Both the position numbers and the translations under genes were made by a program. Shown here one piece after another: positions 22,184 through 34,660 of a stretch of DNA of 64,000 nt. The notes under the pieces were generated by a model. That model worked only from the letters and a program-made list of their open reading frames with translations, was not told the DNA's origin and did not search any database. Every line of letters begins with the position of its first letter. The stretch's first letter is position 1. This stretch comes from Crossaster papposus. Its lineage: Eukaryota > Echinodermata > Asteroidea > Velatida > Solasteridae. The stretch spans positions 1,383,491 through 1,447,490 of the forward strand of contig JBAIAA010000751.1 of NCBI GenBank assembly GCA_037893245.1, written 5' to 3'.

Positions 22184-22496
22184 GCCGGGTGTAGTAGCGT
22201 GCGCCTGTAATCCAGTGACACTAGGAGGCCGGGGTTGGTGAATCGCTTGAGGCCGGGAGCAATGTGGTGTCGTCCTGCTCATGACGATCGGGTGTCCAGG
22301 CTAAGCTCTGCATCGACATGGTAGGCCCGGCGGAGGTTGGGTACCATACCAGGTTGACTAAGGAGTGCCGTGTACCGGCTTAGGGCGGGTAACGCAGCAG
22401 GCAAAAGCTCCCATGTGGAGCAGTAAGCAGGATCACACTTGAGAATGGGAGGCTTCTCACAACCCGGACAACATGGCGAGACCCAATTCTTAATTT
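22184..22496 (+). ncRNA. 7SL: SRP RNA (7SL), copy 27, type B
   Basis: Type B with TTCTTTAATT upstream box; near twin of copy 26. Confidence 0.92.
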
Positions 22497-22838
22497 TTTT
22501 CCGGATTTATTTGTCAAAACGTCTGGTTTTGTTTTATTTTCTTGGTAGAACGATGAGGACCACCTTTTTTAACCAAAGCATTCAAATTTTAAATGGAGTT
22601 AACAGTAGTCGTAAAGGCCAAGTGGTTAAAGAGTTGGACGTTATGGCGCCGAATATCTGTATCGCATTGAATATCCCGGGTACAAGTTCCTTCTAAGAAA
22701 CACGTTCTGCTGACCGATATGGTAAATTTCAGCAGTATTTGTCCGTTTTCGGTTTCTTGTGTATTCCCTGCGCACCAAAAACTAATGAACGTTCTTGATC
22801 GTCTTACTGGGATCACGCCCAAAACAGCAAATTAAGGA

Positions 22839-22920
22839 GTCGTGGTGGCCGAGTGGTTAAGGCGTTGGACTCGAAATCCAATGGGATTTTCCCGCGCAGG
22901 TTCGAATCCTGTCTACGACG
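22839..22920 (+). tRNA. tRNA-Ser-CGA: tRNA-Ser(CGA), copy 28
   Basis: Canonical body. Confidence 0.95.
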
Positions 22921-23016
22921 ATGACATTATTTTTGGTTTCTTTCACCGTGCTGTATTTCATGGTTTATACACCGTGTTATTTAATTTAAGACATTTAAGG
23001 TTCGCTTCTTCTAGCG

Positions 23017-23329
23017 GCCGGGTGTAGTAGCGTGCGCCTGTAATCCAGTGACACTAGGAGGCCGGGGTTGGTGAATCGCTTGAGGCCGGGAGCAATGTGG
23101 TGTCGTCCTGCTCATGACGATCGGGTGTCCAGGCTAAGCTCTGCATCGACATGGTAGGCCCGGCGGAGGTTGGGTACCATACCAGGTTGACTAAGGAGTG
23201 CCGTGTACCGGCTTAGGGCGGGTAACGCAGCAGGCAAAAGCTCCCATGTGGAGCAGTAAGCAGGATCACACTTGAGAATGGGAGGCTTCTCACAACCCGG
23301 ACAACATGGCGAGACCCAATTCTTAATTT
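23017..23329 (+). ncRNA. 7SL: SRP RNA (7SL), copy 28, type B
   Basis: Type B, normal TATA-like box. Confidence 0.92.
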
Positions 23330-23671
23330 TTTTCCGGATTTATTTGTCAAAACGTCTGGTTTTGTTTTATTTTCTTGGTAGAACGATGAGGACCACCTTT
23401 TTTAACCAAAGCATTCAAATTTTAAATGGAGTTAACAGTAGTCGTAAAGGCCAAGTGGTTAAAGAGTTGGACGTTATGGCGCCGAATATCTGTATCGCAT
23501 TGAATATCCCGGGTACAAGTTCCTTCTAAGAAACACGTTCTGCTGACCGATATGGTAAATTTCAGCAGTATTTGTCCGTTTTCGGTTTCTTGTGTATTCC
23601 CTGCGCACCAAAAACTAATGAACGTTCTTGATCATCTTACTGGGATCACGCCCAAAACAGCAAATTAAGGA

Positions 23672-23753
23672 GTCGTGGTGGCCGAGTGGTTAAGGCGTTG
23701 GACTCGAAATCCAATGGGATTTTCCCGCGCAGGTTCGAATCCTGTCTACGACG
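23672..23753 (+). tRNA. tRNA-Ser-CGA: tRNA-Ser(CGA), copy 29
   Basis: Canonical body. Confidence 0.95.
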
Positions 23754-23849
23754 ATGACATTATTTTTGGTTTCTTTCACCGTGCTGTATTTCATGGTTTA
23801 TACACCGTGTTATTTAATTTAAGACATTTAAGGTTCGCTTCTTCTAGCG

Positions 23850-24162
23850 GCCGGGTGTAGTAGCGTGCGCCTGTAATCCAGTGACACTAGGAGGCCGGGG
23901 TTGGTGAATCGCTTGAGGCCGGGAGCAATGTGGTGTCGTCCTGCTCATGACGATCGGGTGTCCAGGCTAAGCTCTGCATCGACATGGTAGGCCCGGCGGA
24001 GGTTGGGTACCATACCAGGTTGACTAAGGAGTGCCGTGTACCGGCTTAGGGCGGGTAACGCAGCAGGCAAAAGCTCCCATGTGGAGCAGTAAGCAGGATC
24101 ACACTTGAGAATGGGAGGCTTCTCACAACCCGGACAACATGGCGAGACCCAATTCTTAATTT
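23850..24162 (+). ncRNA. 7SL: SRP RNA (7SL), copy 29, type B
   Basis: Type B, last of a run of five type-B copies (25-29). Confidence 0.92.
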
Positions 24163-24504
24163 TTTTCCGGATTTATTTGTCAAAACGTCTGGTTTTGTTT
24201 TATTTTCTTGGTAGAACGATGAGGACCACCTTTTTTAACCAAAGCATTCAAATTTTAAATGGAGTTAACAGTAGTCGTAAAGGCCAAGTGGTTAAAGAGT
24301 TGGACGTTATGGCGCCGAATATCTGTATCGCATTGAATATCCCGGGTACAAGTTCCTTCTAAGAAACACGTTCTGCTGACCGATATGGTAAATTTCAGCA
24401 GTATTTGTCCGTTTTCGGTTTCTTGTGTATTCCCTGCGCACCAAAAACTAATGAACGTTCTTGATCATCTTACTGGGATCACGCCCAAAACAGCAAATTA
24501 AGGA

Positions 24505-24586
24505 GTCGTGGTGGCCGAGTGGTTAAGGCGTTGGACTCGAAATCCAATGGGATTTTCCCGCGCAGGTTCGAATCCTGTCTACGACG
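24505..24586 (+). tRNA. tRNA-Ser-CGA: tRNA-Ser(CGA), copy 30
   Basis: Canonical body. Confidence 0.95.
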
Positions 24587-24682
24587 ATGACATTATTTTT
24601 GGTTTCTTTCACCGTGCTGTATTTCATGGTTTATACACCGTGTTATTTAATTTAAGACATTTAAGGTTCGCTTCTTCTAGCG

Positions 24683-24993
24683 GCCGGGTGTAGTAGCGTG
24701 CGCCTGTAATCCAGTGACACTAGGAGGCCGGGGTTGGTGAATCGCTTGAGGCCGGGAGCAATGTGGTGTCGTCCTGCTCATGACGATCGGGTGTCCAGGC
24801 TAAGCTCTGCATCGACATGGTAGGCCCGGCGGAGGTTGGGTACCATACCAGGTTGACTAAGGAGGGGTGTACCGGTTCAGGGCGGGTAACGCAGCAGGCA
24901 AAAGCTCCCATGTGGAGCAGTAAGCAGGATCACACTTGAGAATGGGAGGCTTCTCACAACCCGGACAACATGGCGAGACCCAATTCTTTATTT
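24683..24993 (+). ncRNA. 7SL: SRP RNA (7SL), copy 30
   Basis: Type A with GGTTCAGG. Confidence 0.93.
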
Positions 24994-25335
24994 TTTTCCG
25001 GATTTATTTGTCAAAACGTCTGGTTTTGTTTTATTTTCTTGGTAGAACGATGAGGACCACCTTTTTTAACCAAAGCATTCAAATTTTAAATGGAGTTAAC
25101 AGTAGTCGTAAAGGCCAAGTGGTTAAAGAGTTGGACGTTATGGCGCCGAATATCTGTATCGCATTGAATATCCCGGGTACAAGTTCCTTCTAAGAAACAC
25201 GTTCTGCTGACCAATATGGTAAATTTCAGCAGTATTTGTCCGTTTTCGGTTTCTTGTGTATTCCCTGCGCACCAAAAACTAATGAACGTTCTTGATCATC
25301 TTACTGGGATCACGCCCAAAACAGCAAATTAAGGA

Positions 25336-25417
25336 GTCGTGGTGGCCGAGTGGTTAAGGCGTTGGACTCGAAATCCAATGGGATTTTCCCGCGCAGGTTC
25401 GAATCCTGTCTACGACG
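25336..25417 (+). tRNA. tRNA-Ser-CGA: tRNA-Ser(CGA), copy 31
   Basis: Canonical body. Confidence 0.95.
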
Positions 25418-25513
25418 ATGACATTATTTTTGGTTTCTTTCACCGTGCTGTATTTCATGGTTTATACACCGTGTTATTTAATTTAAGACATTTAAGGTTC
25501 GCTTCTTCCAGCG

Positions 25514-25826
25514 GCCGGGTGTAGTAGCGTGCGCCTGTAATCCAGTGACACTAGGAGGCCGGGGTTGGTGAATCGCTTGAGGCCGGGAGCAATGTGGTGT
25601 CGTCCTGCTCATGACGATCGGGTGTCCAGGCTAAGCTCTGCATCGACATGGTAGGCCCGGCGGAGGTTGGGTACCATACCAGGTTGACTAAGGAGTGCCG
25701 TGTACCGGCTTAGGGCGGGTAACGCAGCAGGCAAAAGCTCCCATGTGGAGCAGTAAGCAGGATCACACTTGAGAATGGGAGGCTTCTCACAACCCGGACA
25801 ACATGGCGAGACCCAATTCTTAATTT
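25514..25826 (+). ncRNA. 7SL: SRP RNA (7SL), copy 31, type B
   Basis: Type B; T to C just upstream of the gene (TTCCAGCG). Confidence 0.92.
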
Positions 25827-26168
25827 TTTTCCGGATTTATTTGTCAAAACGTCTGGTTTTGTTTTATTTTCTTGGTAGAACGATGAGGACCACCTTTTTT
25901 AACCAAAGCATTCAAATTTTAAATGGAGTTAACAGTAGTCGTAAAGGCCAAGTGGTTAAAGAGTTGGACGTTATGGCGCCGAATATCTGTATCGCATTGA
26001 ATATCCCGGGTACAAGTTCCTTCTAAGAAACACGTTCTGCTGACCGATATGGTAAATTTCAGCAGTATTTGTCCGTTTTCGGTTTCTTGTGTATTCCCTG
26101 CGCACCAAAAACTAATGAACGTTCTTGATCATCTTACTGGGATCACGCCCAAAACAGCAAATTAAGGA

Positions 26169-26250
26169 GTCGTGGTGGCCGAGTGGTTAAGGCGTTGGAC
26201 TCGAAATCCAATGGGATTTTCCCGCGCAGGTTCGAATCCTGTCTACGACG
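26169..26250 (+). tRNA. tRNA-Ser-CGA: tRNA-Ser(CGA), copy 32
   Basis: Canonical body. Confidence 0.95.
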
Positions 26251-26346
26251 ATGACATTATTTTTGGTTTCTTTCACCGTGCTGTATTTCATGGTTTATAC
26301 ACCGTGTTATTTAATTTAAGACATTTAAGGTTCGCTTCTTCTAGCG

Positions 26347-26659
26347 GCCGGGTGTAGTAGCGTGCGCCTGTAATCCAGTGACACTAGGAGGCCGGGGTTG
26401 GTGAATCGCTTGAGGCCGGGAGCAATGTGGTGTCGTCCTGCTCATGACGATCGGGTGTCCAGGCTAAGCTCTGCATCGACATGGTAGGCCCGGCGGAGGT
26501 TGGGTACCATACCAGGTTGACTAAGGAGTGCCGTGTACCGGCTTAGGGCGGGTAACGCAGCAGGCAAAAGCTCCCATGTGGAGCAGTAAGCAGGATCACA
26601 CTTGAGAATGGGAGGCTTCTCACAACCCGGACAACATGGCGAGACCCAATTCTTAATTT
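26347..26659 (+). ncRNA. 7SL: SRP RNA (7SL), copy 32, type B
   Basis: Type B, no private change noted. Confidence 0.92.
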
Positions 26660-27001
26660 TTTTCCGGATTTATTTGTCAAAACGTCTGGTTTTGTTTTAT
26701 TTTCTTGGTAGAACGATGAGGACCACCTTTTTTAACCAAAGCATTCAAATTTTAAATGGAGTTAACAGTAGTCGTAAAGGCCAAGTGGTTAAAGAGTTGG
26801 ACGTTATGGCGCCGAATATCTGTATCGCATTGAATATCCCGGGTACAAGTTCCTTCTAAGAAACACGTTCTGCTGACCGATATGGTAAATTTCAGCAGTA
26901 TTTGTCCGTTTTCGGTTTCTTGTGTATTCCCTGCGCACCAAAAACTAATGAACGTTCTTGATCATCTTACTGGGATCACGCCCAAAACAGCAAATTAAGG
27001 A

Positions 27002-27083
27002 GTCGTGGTGGCCGAGTGGTTAAGGCGTTGGACTCGAAATCCAATGGGATTTTCCCGCGCAGGTTCGAATCCTGTCTACGACG
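27002..27083 (+). tRNA. tRNA-Ser-CGA: tRNA-Ser(CGA), copy 33
   Basis: Canonical body. Confidence 0.95.
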
Positions 27084-27179
27084 ATGACATTATTTTTGGA
27101 TTCTTTCACCGTGCTGTATTTCATGGTTTATACACCGTGTTATTTAATTTAAGACATTTAAGGTTCGCTTCTTCTAGCG

Positions 27180-27490
27180 GCCGGGTGTAGTAGCGTGCGC
27201 CTGTAATCCAGTGACACTAGGAGGCCGGGGTTGGTGAATCGCTTGAGGCCGGGAGCAATGTGGTGTCGTCCTGCTCATGACGATCGGGTGTCCAGGCTAA
27301 GCTCTGCATCGACATGGTAGGCCCGGTGGAGGTTGGGTACCATACCAGGTTGACTAAGGAGGGGTGTACCGGTTCAGGGCGGGTAACGCAGCAGGCAAAA
27401 GCTCCCATGTGGAGCAGTAAGCAGGATCACACTTGAGAATGGGAGGCTTCTCCCAACCCGGACAACATGGCGAGACCCAATTCTTTATTT
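27180..27490 (+). ncRNA. 7SL: SRP RNA (7SL), copy 33
   Basis: Type A with CCCGGTGGAGG: the C-G pair closing the helix 6 GGAG loop becomes T-G. Also GGTTCAGG and CTCCCAACCC. Confidence 0.92.
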
Positions 27491-27832
27491 TTTTCCGGAT
27501 TTATTTGTCAAAACGTCTGGTTTTGTTTTATTTTCTTGGTAGAACGATGAGGACCACCTTTTTTAACCAAAGCATTCAAATTTTAAATGGAGTTAACAGT
27601 AGTCGTAAAGGCCAAGTGGTTAAAGAGTTGGACGTTATGGCGCCGAATATCTGTATCGCATTGAATATCCCGGGTACAAGTTCCTTCTAAGAAACACGTT
27701 CTGCTGACCAATATGGTAAATTTCAGCAGTATTTGTCCGTTTTCGGTTTCTTGTGTATTCCCTGCGCACCAAAAACTAATGAACGTTCTTGATCATCTTA
27801 CTGGGATCACGCCCAAAACAGCAAATTAAGGA

Positions 27833-27914
27833 GTCGTGGTGGCCGAGTGGTTAAGGCGTTGGACTCGAAATCCAATGGGATTTTCCCGCGCAGGTTCGAA
27901 TCCTGTCTACGACG
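27833..27914 (+). tRNA. tRNA-Ser-CGA: tRNA-Ser(CGA), copy 34
   Basis: Canonical body. Confidence 0.95.
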
Positions 27915-28010
27915 ATGACATTATTTTTGGTTTCTTTCACCGTGCTGTATTTTATGGTTTATACACCGTGTTATTTAATTTAAGACATTTAAGGTTCGCT
28001 TCTTCTAGCG

Positions 28011-28323
28011 GCCGGGTGTAGTAGCGTGCGCCTGTAATCCAGTGACACTAGGAGGCCGGGGTTGGTGAATCGCTTGAGGCCGGGAGCAATGTGGTGTCGT
28101 CCTGCTCATGACTATCGGGTGTCCAGGCTAAGCTCTGCATCGACATGGTAGGCCCGGCGGAGGTTGGGTACCATACCAGGTTGACTAAGGAGTGCCGTGT
28201 ACCGGCTTAGGGCGGGTAACGCAGCAAGCAAAAGCTCCCATGTGGAGCAGTAAGCAGGATCACACTTGAGAATGGGAGGCTTCTCACAACCCGGACAACA
28301 TGGCGAGACCCAATTCTTAATTT
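28011..28323 (+). ncRNA. 7SL: SRP RNA (7SL), copy 34, type B
   Basis: Last type-B copy in the patch; also GACTATCGG and CAGCAAGCAAAAG. Confidence 0.91.
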
Positions 28324-28665
28324 TTTTCCGGATTTATTTGTCAAAACGTCTGGTTTTGTTTTATTTTCTTGGTAGAACGATGAGGACCACCTTTTTTAAC
28401 CAAAGCATTCAAATTTTAAATGGAGTTAACAGTAGTCGTAAAGGCCAAGTGGTTAAAGAGTTGGACGTTATGGCGCCGAATATCTGTATCGCATTGAATA
28501 TCCCGGGTACAAGTTCCTTCTAAGAAACACGTTCTGCTGACCGATATGGTAAATTTCAGCAGTATTTGTCCGTTTTCGGTTTCTTGTGTATTCCCTGCGC
28601 ACCAAAAACTAATGAACGTTCTTGATCATCTTACTGGGATCACGCCCAAAACAGCAAATTAAGGA

Positions 28666-28747
28666 GTCGTGGTGGCCGAGTGGTTAAGGCGTTGGACTCG
28701 AAATCCAATGGGATTTTCCCGCGCAGGTTCGAATCCTGTCTACGACG
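28666..28747 (+). tRNA. tRNA-Ser-CGA: tRNA-Ser(CGA), copy 35
   Basis: Canonical body. Confidence 0.95.
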
Positions 28748-28843
28748 ATGACATTATTTTTGGTTTCTTTCACCGTGCTGTATTTCATGGTTTATACACG
28801 GTGTTATTTTATTTAAGACATTTAAGGTTCGCTTCTTCTAGCG

Positions 28844-29154
28844 GCCGGGTGTAGTAGCGTGCGCCTGTAATCCAGTGACACTAGGAGGCCGGGGTTGGTG
28901 AATCGCTTGAGGCCGGGAGCAATGTGGTGTCGTCCTGCTCATGACGATCGGGTGTCCAGGCTAAGCTCTGCATCGACATGGTAGGCCCGGCGGAGGTTGG
29001 GTACCATACCAGGTTGACTAAGGAGGGGTGTACCGGCTCAGGGCGGGTAACGCAGCAGGCAAAAGCTCCCATGTGGAGCAGTAAACAGGATCACACTTGA
29101 GAATGGGAGGCTTCTCACAACCCGGACAACATGGCGAGACCCAATTCTTTATTT
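28844..29154 (+). ncRNA. 7SL: SRP RNA (7SL), copy 35
   Basis: Type A with AGTAAACAGG, shared with copy 39. Confidence 0.93.
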
Positions 29155-29496
29155 TTTTCCGGATTTATTTGTCAAAACGTCTGGTTTTGTTTTATTTTCT
29201 TGGTAGAACGATGAGGACCACCTTTTTTAACCAAAGCATTCAAATTTTAAATGGAGTTAACAGTAGTCGTAAAGGCCAAGTGGTTAAAGAGTTGGACGTT
29301 ATGGCGCCGAATATCTGTATCGCATTGAATATCCCGGGTACAAGTTCCTTCTAAGAAACACGTTCTGCTGACCGATATGGTAAATTTCAGCAGTATTTGT
29401 CCGTTTTCGGTTTCTTGTGTATTCCCTGCGCACCAAAAACTAATGAACGTTCTTGATCGTCTTACTGGGATCACGCCCAAAACAGCAAATTAAGGA

Positions 29497-29578
29497 GTCG
29501 TGGTGGCCGAGTGGTTAAGGCGTTGGACTCGAAATCCAATGGGATTTTCCCGCGCAGGTTCGAATCCTGTCTACGACG
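29497..29578 (+). tRNA. tRNA-Ser-CGA: tRNA-Ser(CGA), copy 36
   Basis: Canonical body. Confidence 0.95.
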
Positions 29579-29674
29579 ATGACATTATTTTTGGTTTCTT
29601 TCACCGTGCTGTATTTCATGGTTTATACACCGTGTTATTTAATTTAAGACATTTAAGGTTCGCTTCTTCTAGCG

Positions 29675-29985
29675 GCCGGGTGTAGTAGCGTGCGCCTGTA
29701 ATCCAGTGACATTAGGAGGCCGGGGTTGGTGAATCGCTTGAGGCCGGGAGCAATGTGGTGTCGTCCTGCTCATGACGATCGGGTGTCCAGGCTAAGCTCT
29801 GCATCGACATGGTAGGCCCGGCGGAGGTTGGGTACCATACCAGGTTGACTAAGGAGGGGTGTACCGGCTCAGGGCGGGTAACGCAGCAGGCAAAAGCTCC
29901 CATGTGGAGCAGTAAGCAGGATCACACTTGAGAATGGGAGGCTTCTCACAACCCGGACAACATGGCGAGACCCAATTCTTTATTT
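29675..29985 (+). ncRNA. 7SL: SRP RNA (7SL), copy 36
   Basis: Type A with GACATTAGG for GACACTAGG. Confidence 0.94.
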
Positions 29986-30327
29986 TTTTCCGGATTTATT
30001 TGTCAAAACGTCTGGTTTGGTTTTATTTTCTTGGTAGAACGATGAGGACCACCTTTTTTAACCAAAGCATTCAAATTTTAAATGGAGTTAACAGTAGTCG
30101 TAAAGGCCAAGTGGTTAAAGAGTTGGACGTTATGGCGCCGAATATCTGTATCGCATTGAATATCCCGGGTACAAGTTCCTTCTAAGAAACACGTTCTGCT
30201 GACCGATATGGTAAATTTCCGCAGTATTTGTCCGTTTTCGGTTTCTTGTGTATTCCCTGCGCACCAAAAACTAATGAACGTTCTTGATCGTCTTACTGGG
30301 ATCACGCCCAAAACAGCAAATTAAGGA

Positions 30328-30409
30328 GTCGTGGTGGCCGAGTGGTTAAGGCGTTGGACTCGAAATCCAATGGGATTTTCCCGCGCAGGTTCGAATCCTG
30401 TCTACGACG
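30328..30409 (+). tRNA. tRNA-Ser-CGA: tRNA-Ser(CGA), copy 37
   Basis: Canonical body. Confidence 0.95.
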
Positions 30410-30505
30410 ATGACATTATTTTTGGTTTCTTTCACCGTGCTGTATTTCATGGTTTATACACCGTGTTATTTAATTTAAGACATTTAAGGTTCGCTTCTTC
30501 TAGCG

Positions 30506-30816
30506 GCCGGGTGTAGTAGCGTGCGCTTGTAATCCAGTGACACTAGGAGGCCGGGGTTGGTGAATCGCTTGAGGCCGGGAGCAATGTGGTGTCGTCCTGC
30601 TCATGACGATCGGGTGTCCAGGCTAAGCTCTGCATCGACATGGTAGGCCCGGCGGAGGTTGGGTACCATACCAGGTTGACTAAGGAGGGGTGTACCGGCT
30701 CAGGGCGGGTAACGCAGCAGGCAAAAGCTCCCATGTGGAGCAGTAAGCAGGATCACACTTGAGAATGGGAGGCTTCTCACAACCCGGACAACATGGCGAG
30801 ACCCAATTCTTTATTT
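30506..30816 (+). ncRNA. 7SL: SRP RNA (7SL), copy 37
   Basis: Type A with GCGCTTGTAATCC in the Alu domain, shared with copy 41. Confidence 0.94.
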
Positions 30817-31158
30817 TTTTCCGGATTTATTTGTCAAAACGTCTGGTTTTGTTTTATTTTCTTGGTAGAACGATGAGGACCACCTTTTTTAACCAAAGCA
30901 TTCAAATTTTAAATGGAGTTAACAGTAGTCGTAAAGGCCAAGTGGTTAAAGAGTTGGACGTTATGGCGCCGAATATCTGTATCGCATTGAATATCCCGGG
31001 TACAAGTTCCTTCTAAGAAACACGTTCTGCTGACCGATATGGTAAATTTCAGCAGTATTTGTCCGTTTTCGGTTTCTTGTGTATTCCCTGCGCACCAAAA
31101 ACTAATGAACGTTCTTGATCGTCTTACTGGGATCACGCCCAAAACAGCAAATTAAGGA

Positions 31159-31240
31159 GTCGTGGTGGCCGAGTGGTTAAGGCGTTGGACTCGAAATCCA
31201 ATGGGATTTTCCCGCGCAGGTTCGAATCCTGTCTACGACG
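31159..31240 (+). tRNA. tRNA-Ser-CGA: tRNA-Ser(CGA), copy 38
   Basis: Canonical body. Confidence 0.95.
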
Positions 31241-31336
31241 ATGACATTATTTTTGGTTTCTTTCACCGTGCTGTATTTCATGGTTTATACACCGTGTTAT
31301 TTAATTTAAGACATTTAAGGTTGGCTTCTTCTAGCG

Positions 31337-31647
31337 GCCGGGTGTAGTAGCGTGCGCCTGTAATCCAGTGACACTAGGAGGCCGGGGTTGGTGAATCGCT
31401 TGAGGCCGGGAGCAATGTGGTGTCGTCCTGCTCATGACAATCGGGTGTCCAGGCTAAGCTCTGCATCGACATGGTAGGCCCGGCGGAGGTTGGGTACCAT
31501 ACCAGGTTGACTAAGGAGGGGTGTACCGGCTCAGGGCGGGTAACGCAGCAGGCAAAAGCTCCCATGTGGAGCAGTAAGCAGGATCACACTTGAGAATGGG
31601 AGGCTTCTCACAACCCGGACAACATGGCGAGACCCAATTCTTTATTT
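31337..31647 (+). ncRNA. 7SL: SRP RNA (7SL), copy 38
   Basis: Type A with GACAATCGG, shared with copies 42 and 44. Confidence 0.94.
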
Positions 31648-31989
31648 TTTTCCGGATTTATTTGTCAAAACGTCTGGTTTTGTTTTATTTTCTTGGTAGA
31701 ACGATGAGGACCACCTTTTTTAACCAAAGCATTCAAATTTTAAATGGAGTTAACAGTAGTCGTAAAGGCCAAGTGGTTAAAGAGTTGGACGTTATGGCGC
31801 CGAATATCTGTATCGCATTGAATATCCCGGGTACAAGTTCCTTCTAAGAAACACGTTCTGCTGACCGATATGGTAAATTTCAGCAGTATTTGTCCGTTTT
31901 CGGTTTCTTGTGTATTCCCTGCGCACCAAAAACTAATGAACGTTCTTGATCATCTTACTGGGATCACGCCCAAAACAGCAAATTAAGGA

Positions 31990-32071
31990 GTCGTGGTGGC
32001 CGAGTGGTTAAGGCGTTGGACTCGAAATCCAATGGGATTTTCCCGCGCAGGTTCGAATCCTGTCTACGACG
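31990..32071 (+). tRNA. tRNA-Ser-CGA: tRNA-Ser(CGA), copy 39
   Basis: Canonical body. Confidence 0.95.
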
Positions 32072-32167
32072 ATGACATTATTTTTGGTTTCTTTCACCGT
32101 GCTGTATTTCATGGTTTATACACCGTGTTATTTAATTTAAGACATTTAAGGTTCGCTTCTTCTAGCG

Positions 32168-32478
32168 GCCGGGTGTAGTAGCGTGCGCCTGTAATCCAGT
32201 GACACTAGGAGGCCGGGGTTGGTGAATCGCTTGAGGCCGGGAGCAATGTGGTGTCGTCCTGCTCATGACGATCGGGTGTCCAGGCTAAGCTCTGCATCGA
32301 CATGGTAGGCCCGGCGGAGGTTGGGTACCATACCAGGTTGACTAAGGAGGGGTGTACCGGCTCAGGGCGGGTAACGCAGCAGGCAAAAGCTCCCATGTGG
32401 AGCAGTAAACAGGATCACACTTGAGAATGGGAGGCTTCTCACAACCCGGACAACATGGCGAGACCCAATTCTTTATTT
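32168..32478 (+). ncRNA. 7SL: SRP RNA (7SL), copy 39
   Basis: Type A with AGTAAACAGG, partner of copy 35. Confidence 0.93.
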
Positions 32479-32820
32479 TTTTCCGGATTTATTTGTCAAA
32501 ACGTCTGGTTTTGTTTTATTTTCTTGGTAGAACGATGAGGACCACCTTTTTTAACCAAAGCATTCAAATTTTAAATGGAGTTAACAGTAGTCGTAAAGGC
32601 CAAGTGGTTAAAGAGTTGGACGTTATGGCGCCGAATATCTGTATCGCATTGAATATCCCGGGTACAAGTTCCTTCTAAGAAACACGTTCTGCTGACCGAT
32701 ATGGTAAATTTCAGCAGTATTTGTCCGTTTTCGGTTTCTTGTGTATTCCCTGCGCACCAAAAACTAATGAACGTTCTTGATCGTCTTACTGGGATCACGC
32801 CCAAAACAGCAAATTAAGGA

Positions 32821-32902
32821 GTCGTGGTGGCCGAGTGGTTAAGGCGTTGGACTCGAAATCCAATGGGATTTTCCCGCGCAGGTTCGAATCCTGTCTACGA
32901 CG
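32821..32902 (+). tRNA. tRNA-Ser-CGA: tRNA-Ser(CGA), copy 40
   Basis: Canonical body. Confidence 0.95.
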
Positions 32903-32998
32903 ATGACATTATTTTTGGTTTCTTTCACCGTGCTGTATTTCATGGTTTATACACCGTGTTATTTAATTTAAGACATTTAAGGTTCGCTTCTTCTAGCG

Positions 32999-33309
32999 GC
33001 CGGGTGTAGTAGCGTGCGCCTGTAATCCAGTGACACTAGGAGACCGGGGTTGGTGAATCGCTTGAGGCCGGGAGCAATGTGGTGTCGTCCTGCTCATGAC
33101 GATCGGGTGTCCAGGCTAAGCTCTGCATCGACATGGTAGGCCCGGCGGAGGTTGGGTACCATACCAGGTTGACTAAGGAGGGGTGTACCGGCTCAGGGCG
33201 GGTAACGCAGCAGGCAAAAGCTCCCATGTGGAGCAGTAAGCAGGATCACACTTGAGAATGGGAGGCTTCTCACAACCCGGACAACATGGCGAGACCCAAT
33301 TCTTTATTT
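32999..33309 (+). ncRNA. 7SL: SRP RNA (7SL), copy 40
   Basis: Type A with AGGAGACCGG. Confidence 0.94.
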
Positions 33310-33651
33310 TTTTCCGGATTTATTTGTCAAAACGTCTGGTTTTGTTTTATTTTCTTGGTAGAACGATGAGGACCACCTTTTTTAACCAAAGCATTCAAAT
33401 TTTAAATGGAGTTAACAGTAGTCGTAAAGGCCAAGTGGTTAAAGAGTTGGACGTTATGGCGCCGAATATCTGTATCGCATTGAATATCCCGGGTACAAGT
33501 TCCTTCTAAGAAACACGTTCTGCTGACCGATATGGTAAATTTCCGCAGTATTTGTCCGTTTTCGGTTTCTTGTGTATTCCCTGCGCACCAAAAACTAATG
33601 AACGTTCTTGATCGTCTTACTGGGATCACGCCCAAAACAGCAAATTAAGGA

Positions 33652-33733
33652 GTCGTGGTGGCCGAGTGGTTAAGGCGTTGGACTCGAAATCCAATGGGAT
33701 TTTCCCGCGCAGGTTCGAATCCTGTCTACGACG
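33652..33733 (+). tRNA. tRNA-Ser-CGA: tRNA-Ser(CGA), copy 41
   Basis: Canonical body. Confidence 0.95.
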
Positions 33734-33829
33734 ATGACATTATTTTTGGTTTCTTTCACCGTGCTGTATTTCATGGTTTATACACCGTGTTATTTAATTT
33801 AAGACATTTAAGGTTCGCTTCTTCTAGCG

Positions 33830-34140
33830 GCCGGGTGTAGTAGCGTGCGCTTGTAATCCAGTGACACTAGGAGGCCGGGGTTGGTGAATCGCTTGAGGCC
33901 GGGAGCAATGTGGTGTCGTCCTGCTCATGACGATCGGGTGTCCAGGCTAAGCTCTGCATCGACATGGTAGGCCCGGCGGAGGTTGGGTACCATACCAGGT
34001 TGACTAAGGAGGGGTGTACCGGCTCAGGGCGGGTAACGCAGCAGGCAAAAGCTCCCATGTGGAGCAGTAAGCAGGATCACACTTGAGAATGGGAGGCTTC
34101 TCACAACCCGGACAACATGGCGAGACCCAATTCTTTATTT
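33830..34140 (+). ncRNA. 7SL: SRP RNA (7SL), copy 41
   Basis: Type A, partner of copy 37. Confidence 0.94.
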
Positions 34141-34482
34141 TTTTCCGGATTTATTTGTCAAAACGTCTGGTTTTGTTTTATTTTCTTGGTAGAACGATGA
34201 GGACCACCTTTTTTAACCAAAGCATTCAAATTTTAAATGGAGTTAACAGTAGTCGTAAAGGCCAAGTGGTTAAAGAGTTGGACGTTATGGCGCCGAATAT
34301 CTGTATCGCATTGAATATCCCGGGTACAAGTTCCTTCTAAGAAACACGTTCTGCTGACCGATATGATAAATTTCAGCAGTATTTGTCCGTTTTCGGTTTC
34401 TTGTGTATTCCCTGCGCACCAAAAACTAATGAACGTTCTTGATCATCTTACTGGGATCACGCCCAAAACAGCAAATTAAGGA

Positions 34483-34564
34483 GTCGTGGTGGCCGAGTGG
34501 TTAAGGCGTTGGACTCGAAATCCAATGGGATTTTCCCGCGCAGGTTCGAATCCTGTCTACGACG
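34483..34564 (+). tRNA. tRNA-Ser-CGA: tRNA-Ser(CGA), copy 42
   Basis: Canonical body. Confidence 0.95.
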
Positions 34565-34660
34565 ATGACATTATTTTTGGTTTCTTTCACCGTGCTGTAT
34601 TTCATGGTTTATACACCGTGTTATTTAATTTAAGACATTTAAGGTTGGCTTCTTCTAGCG

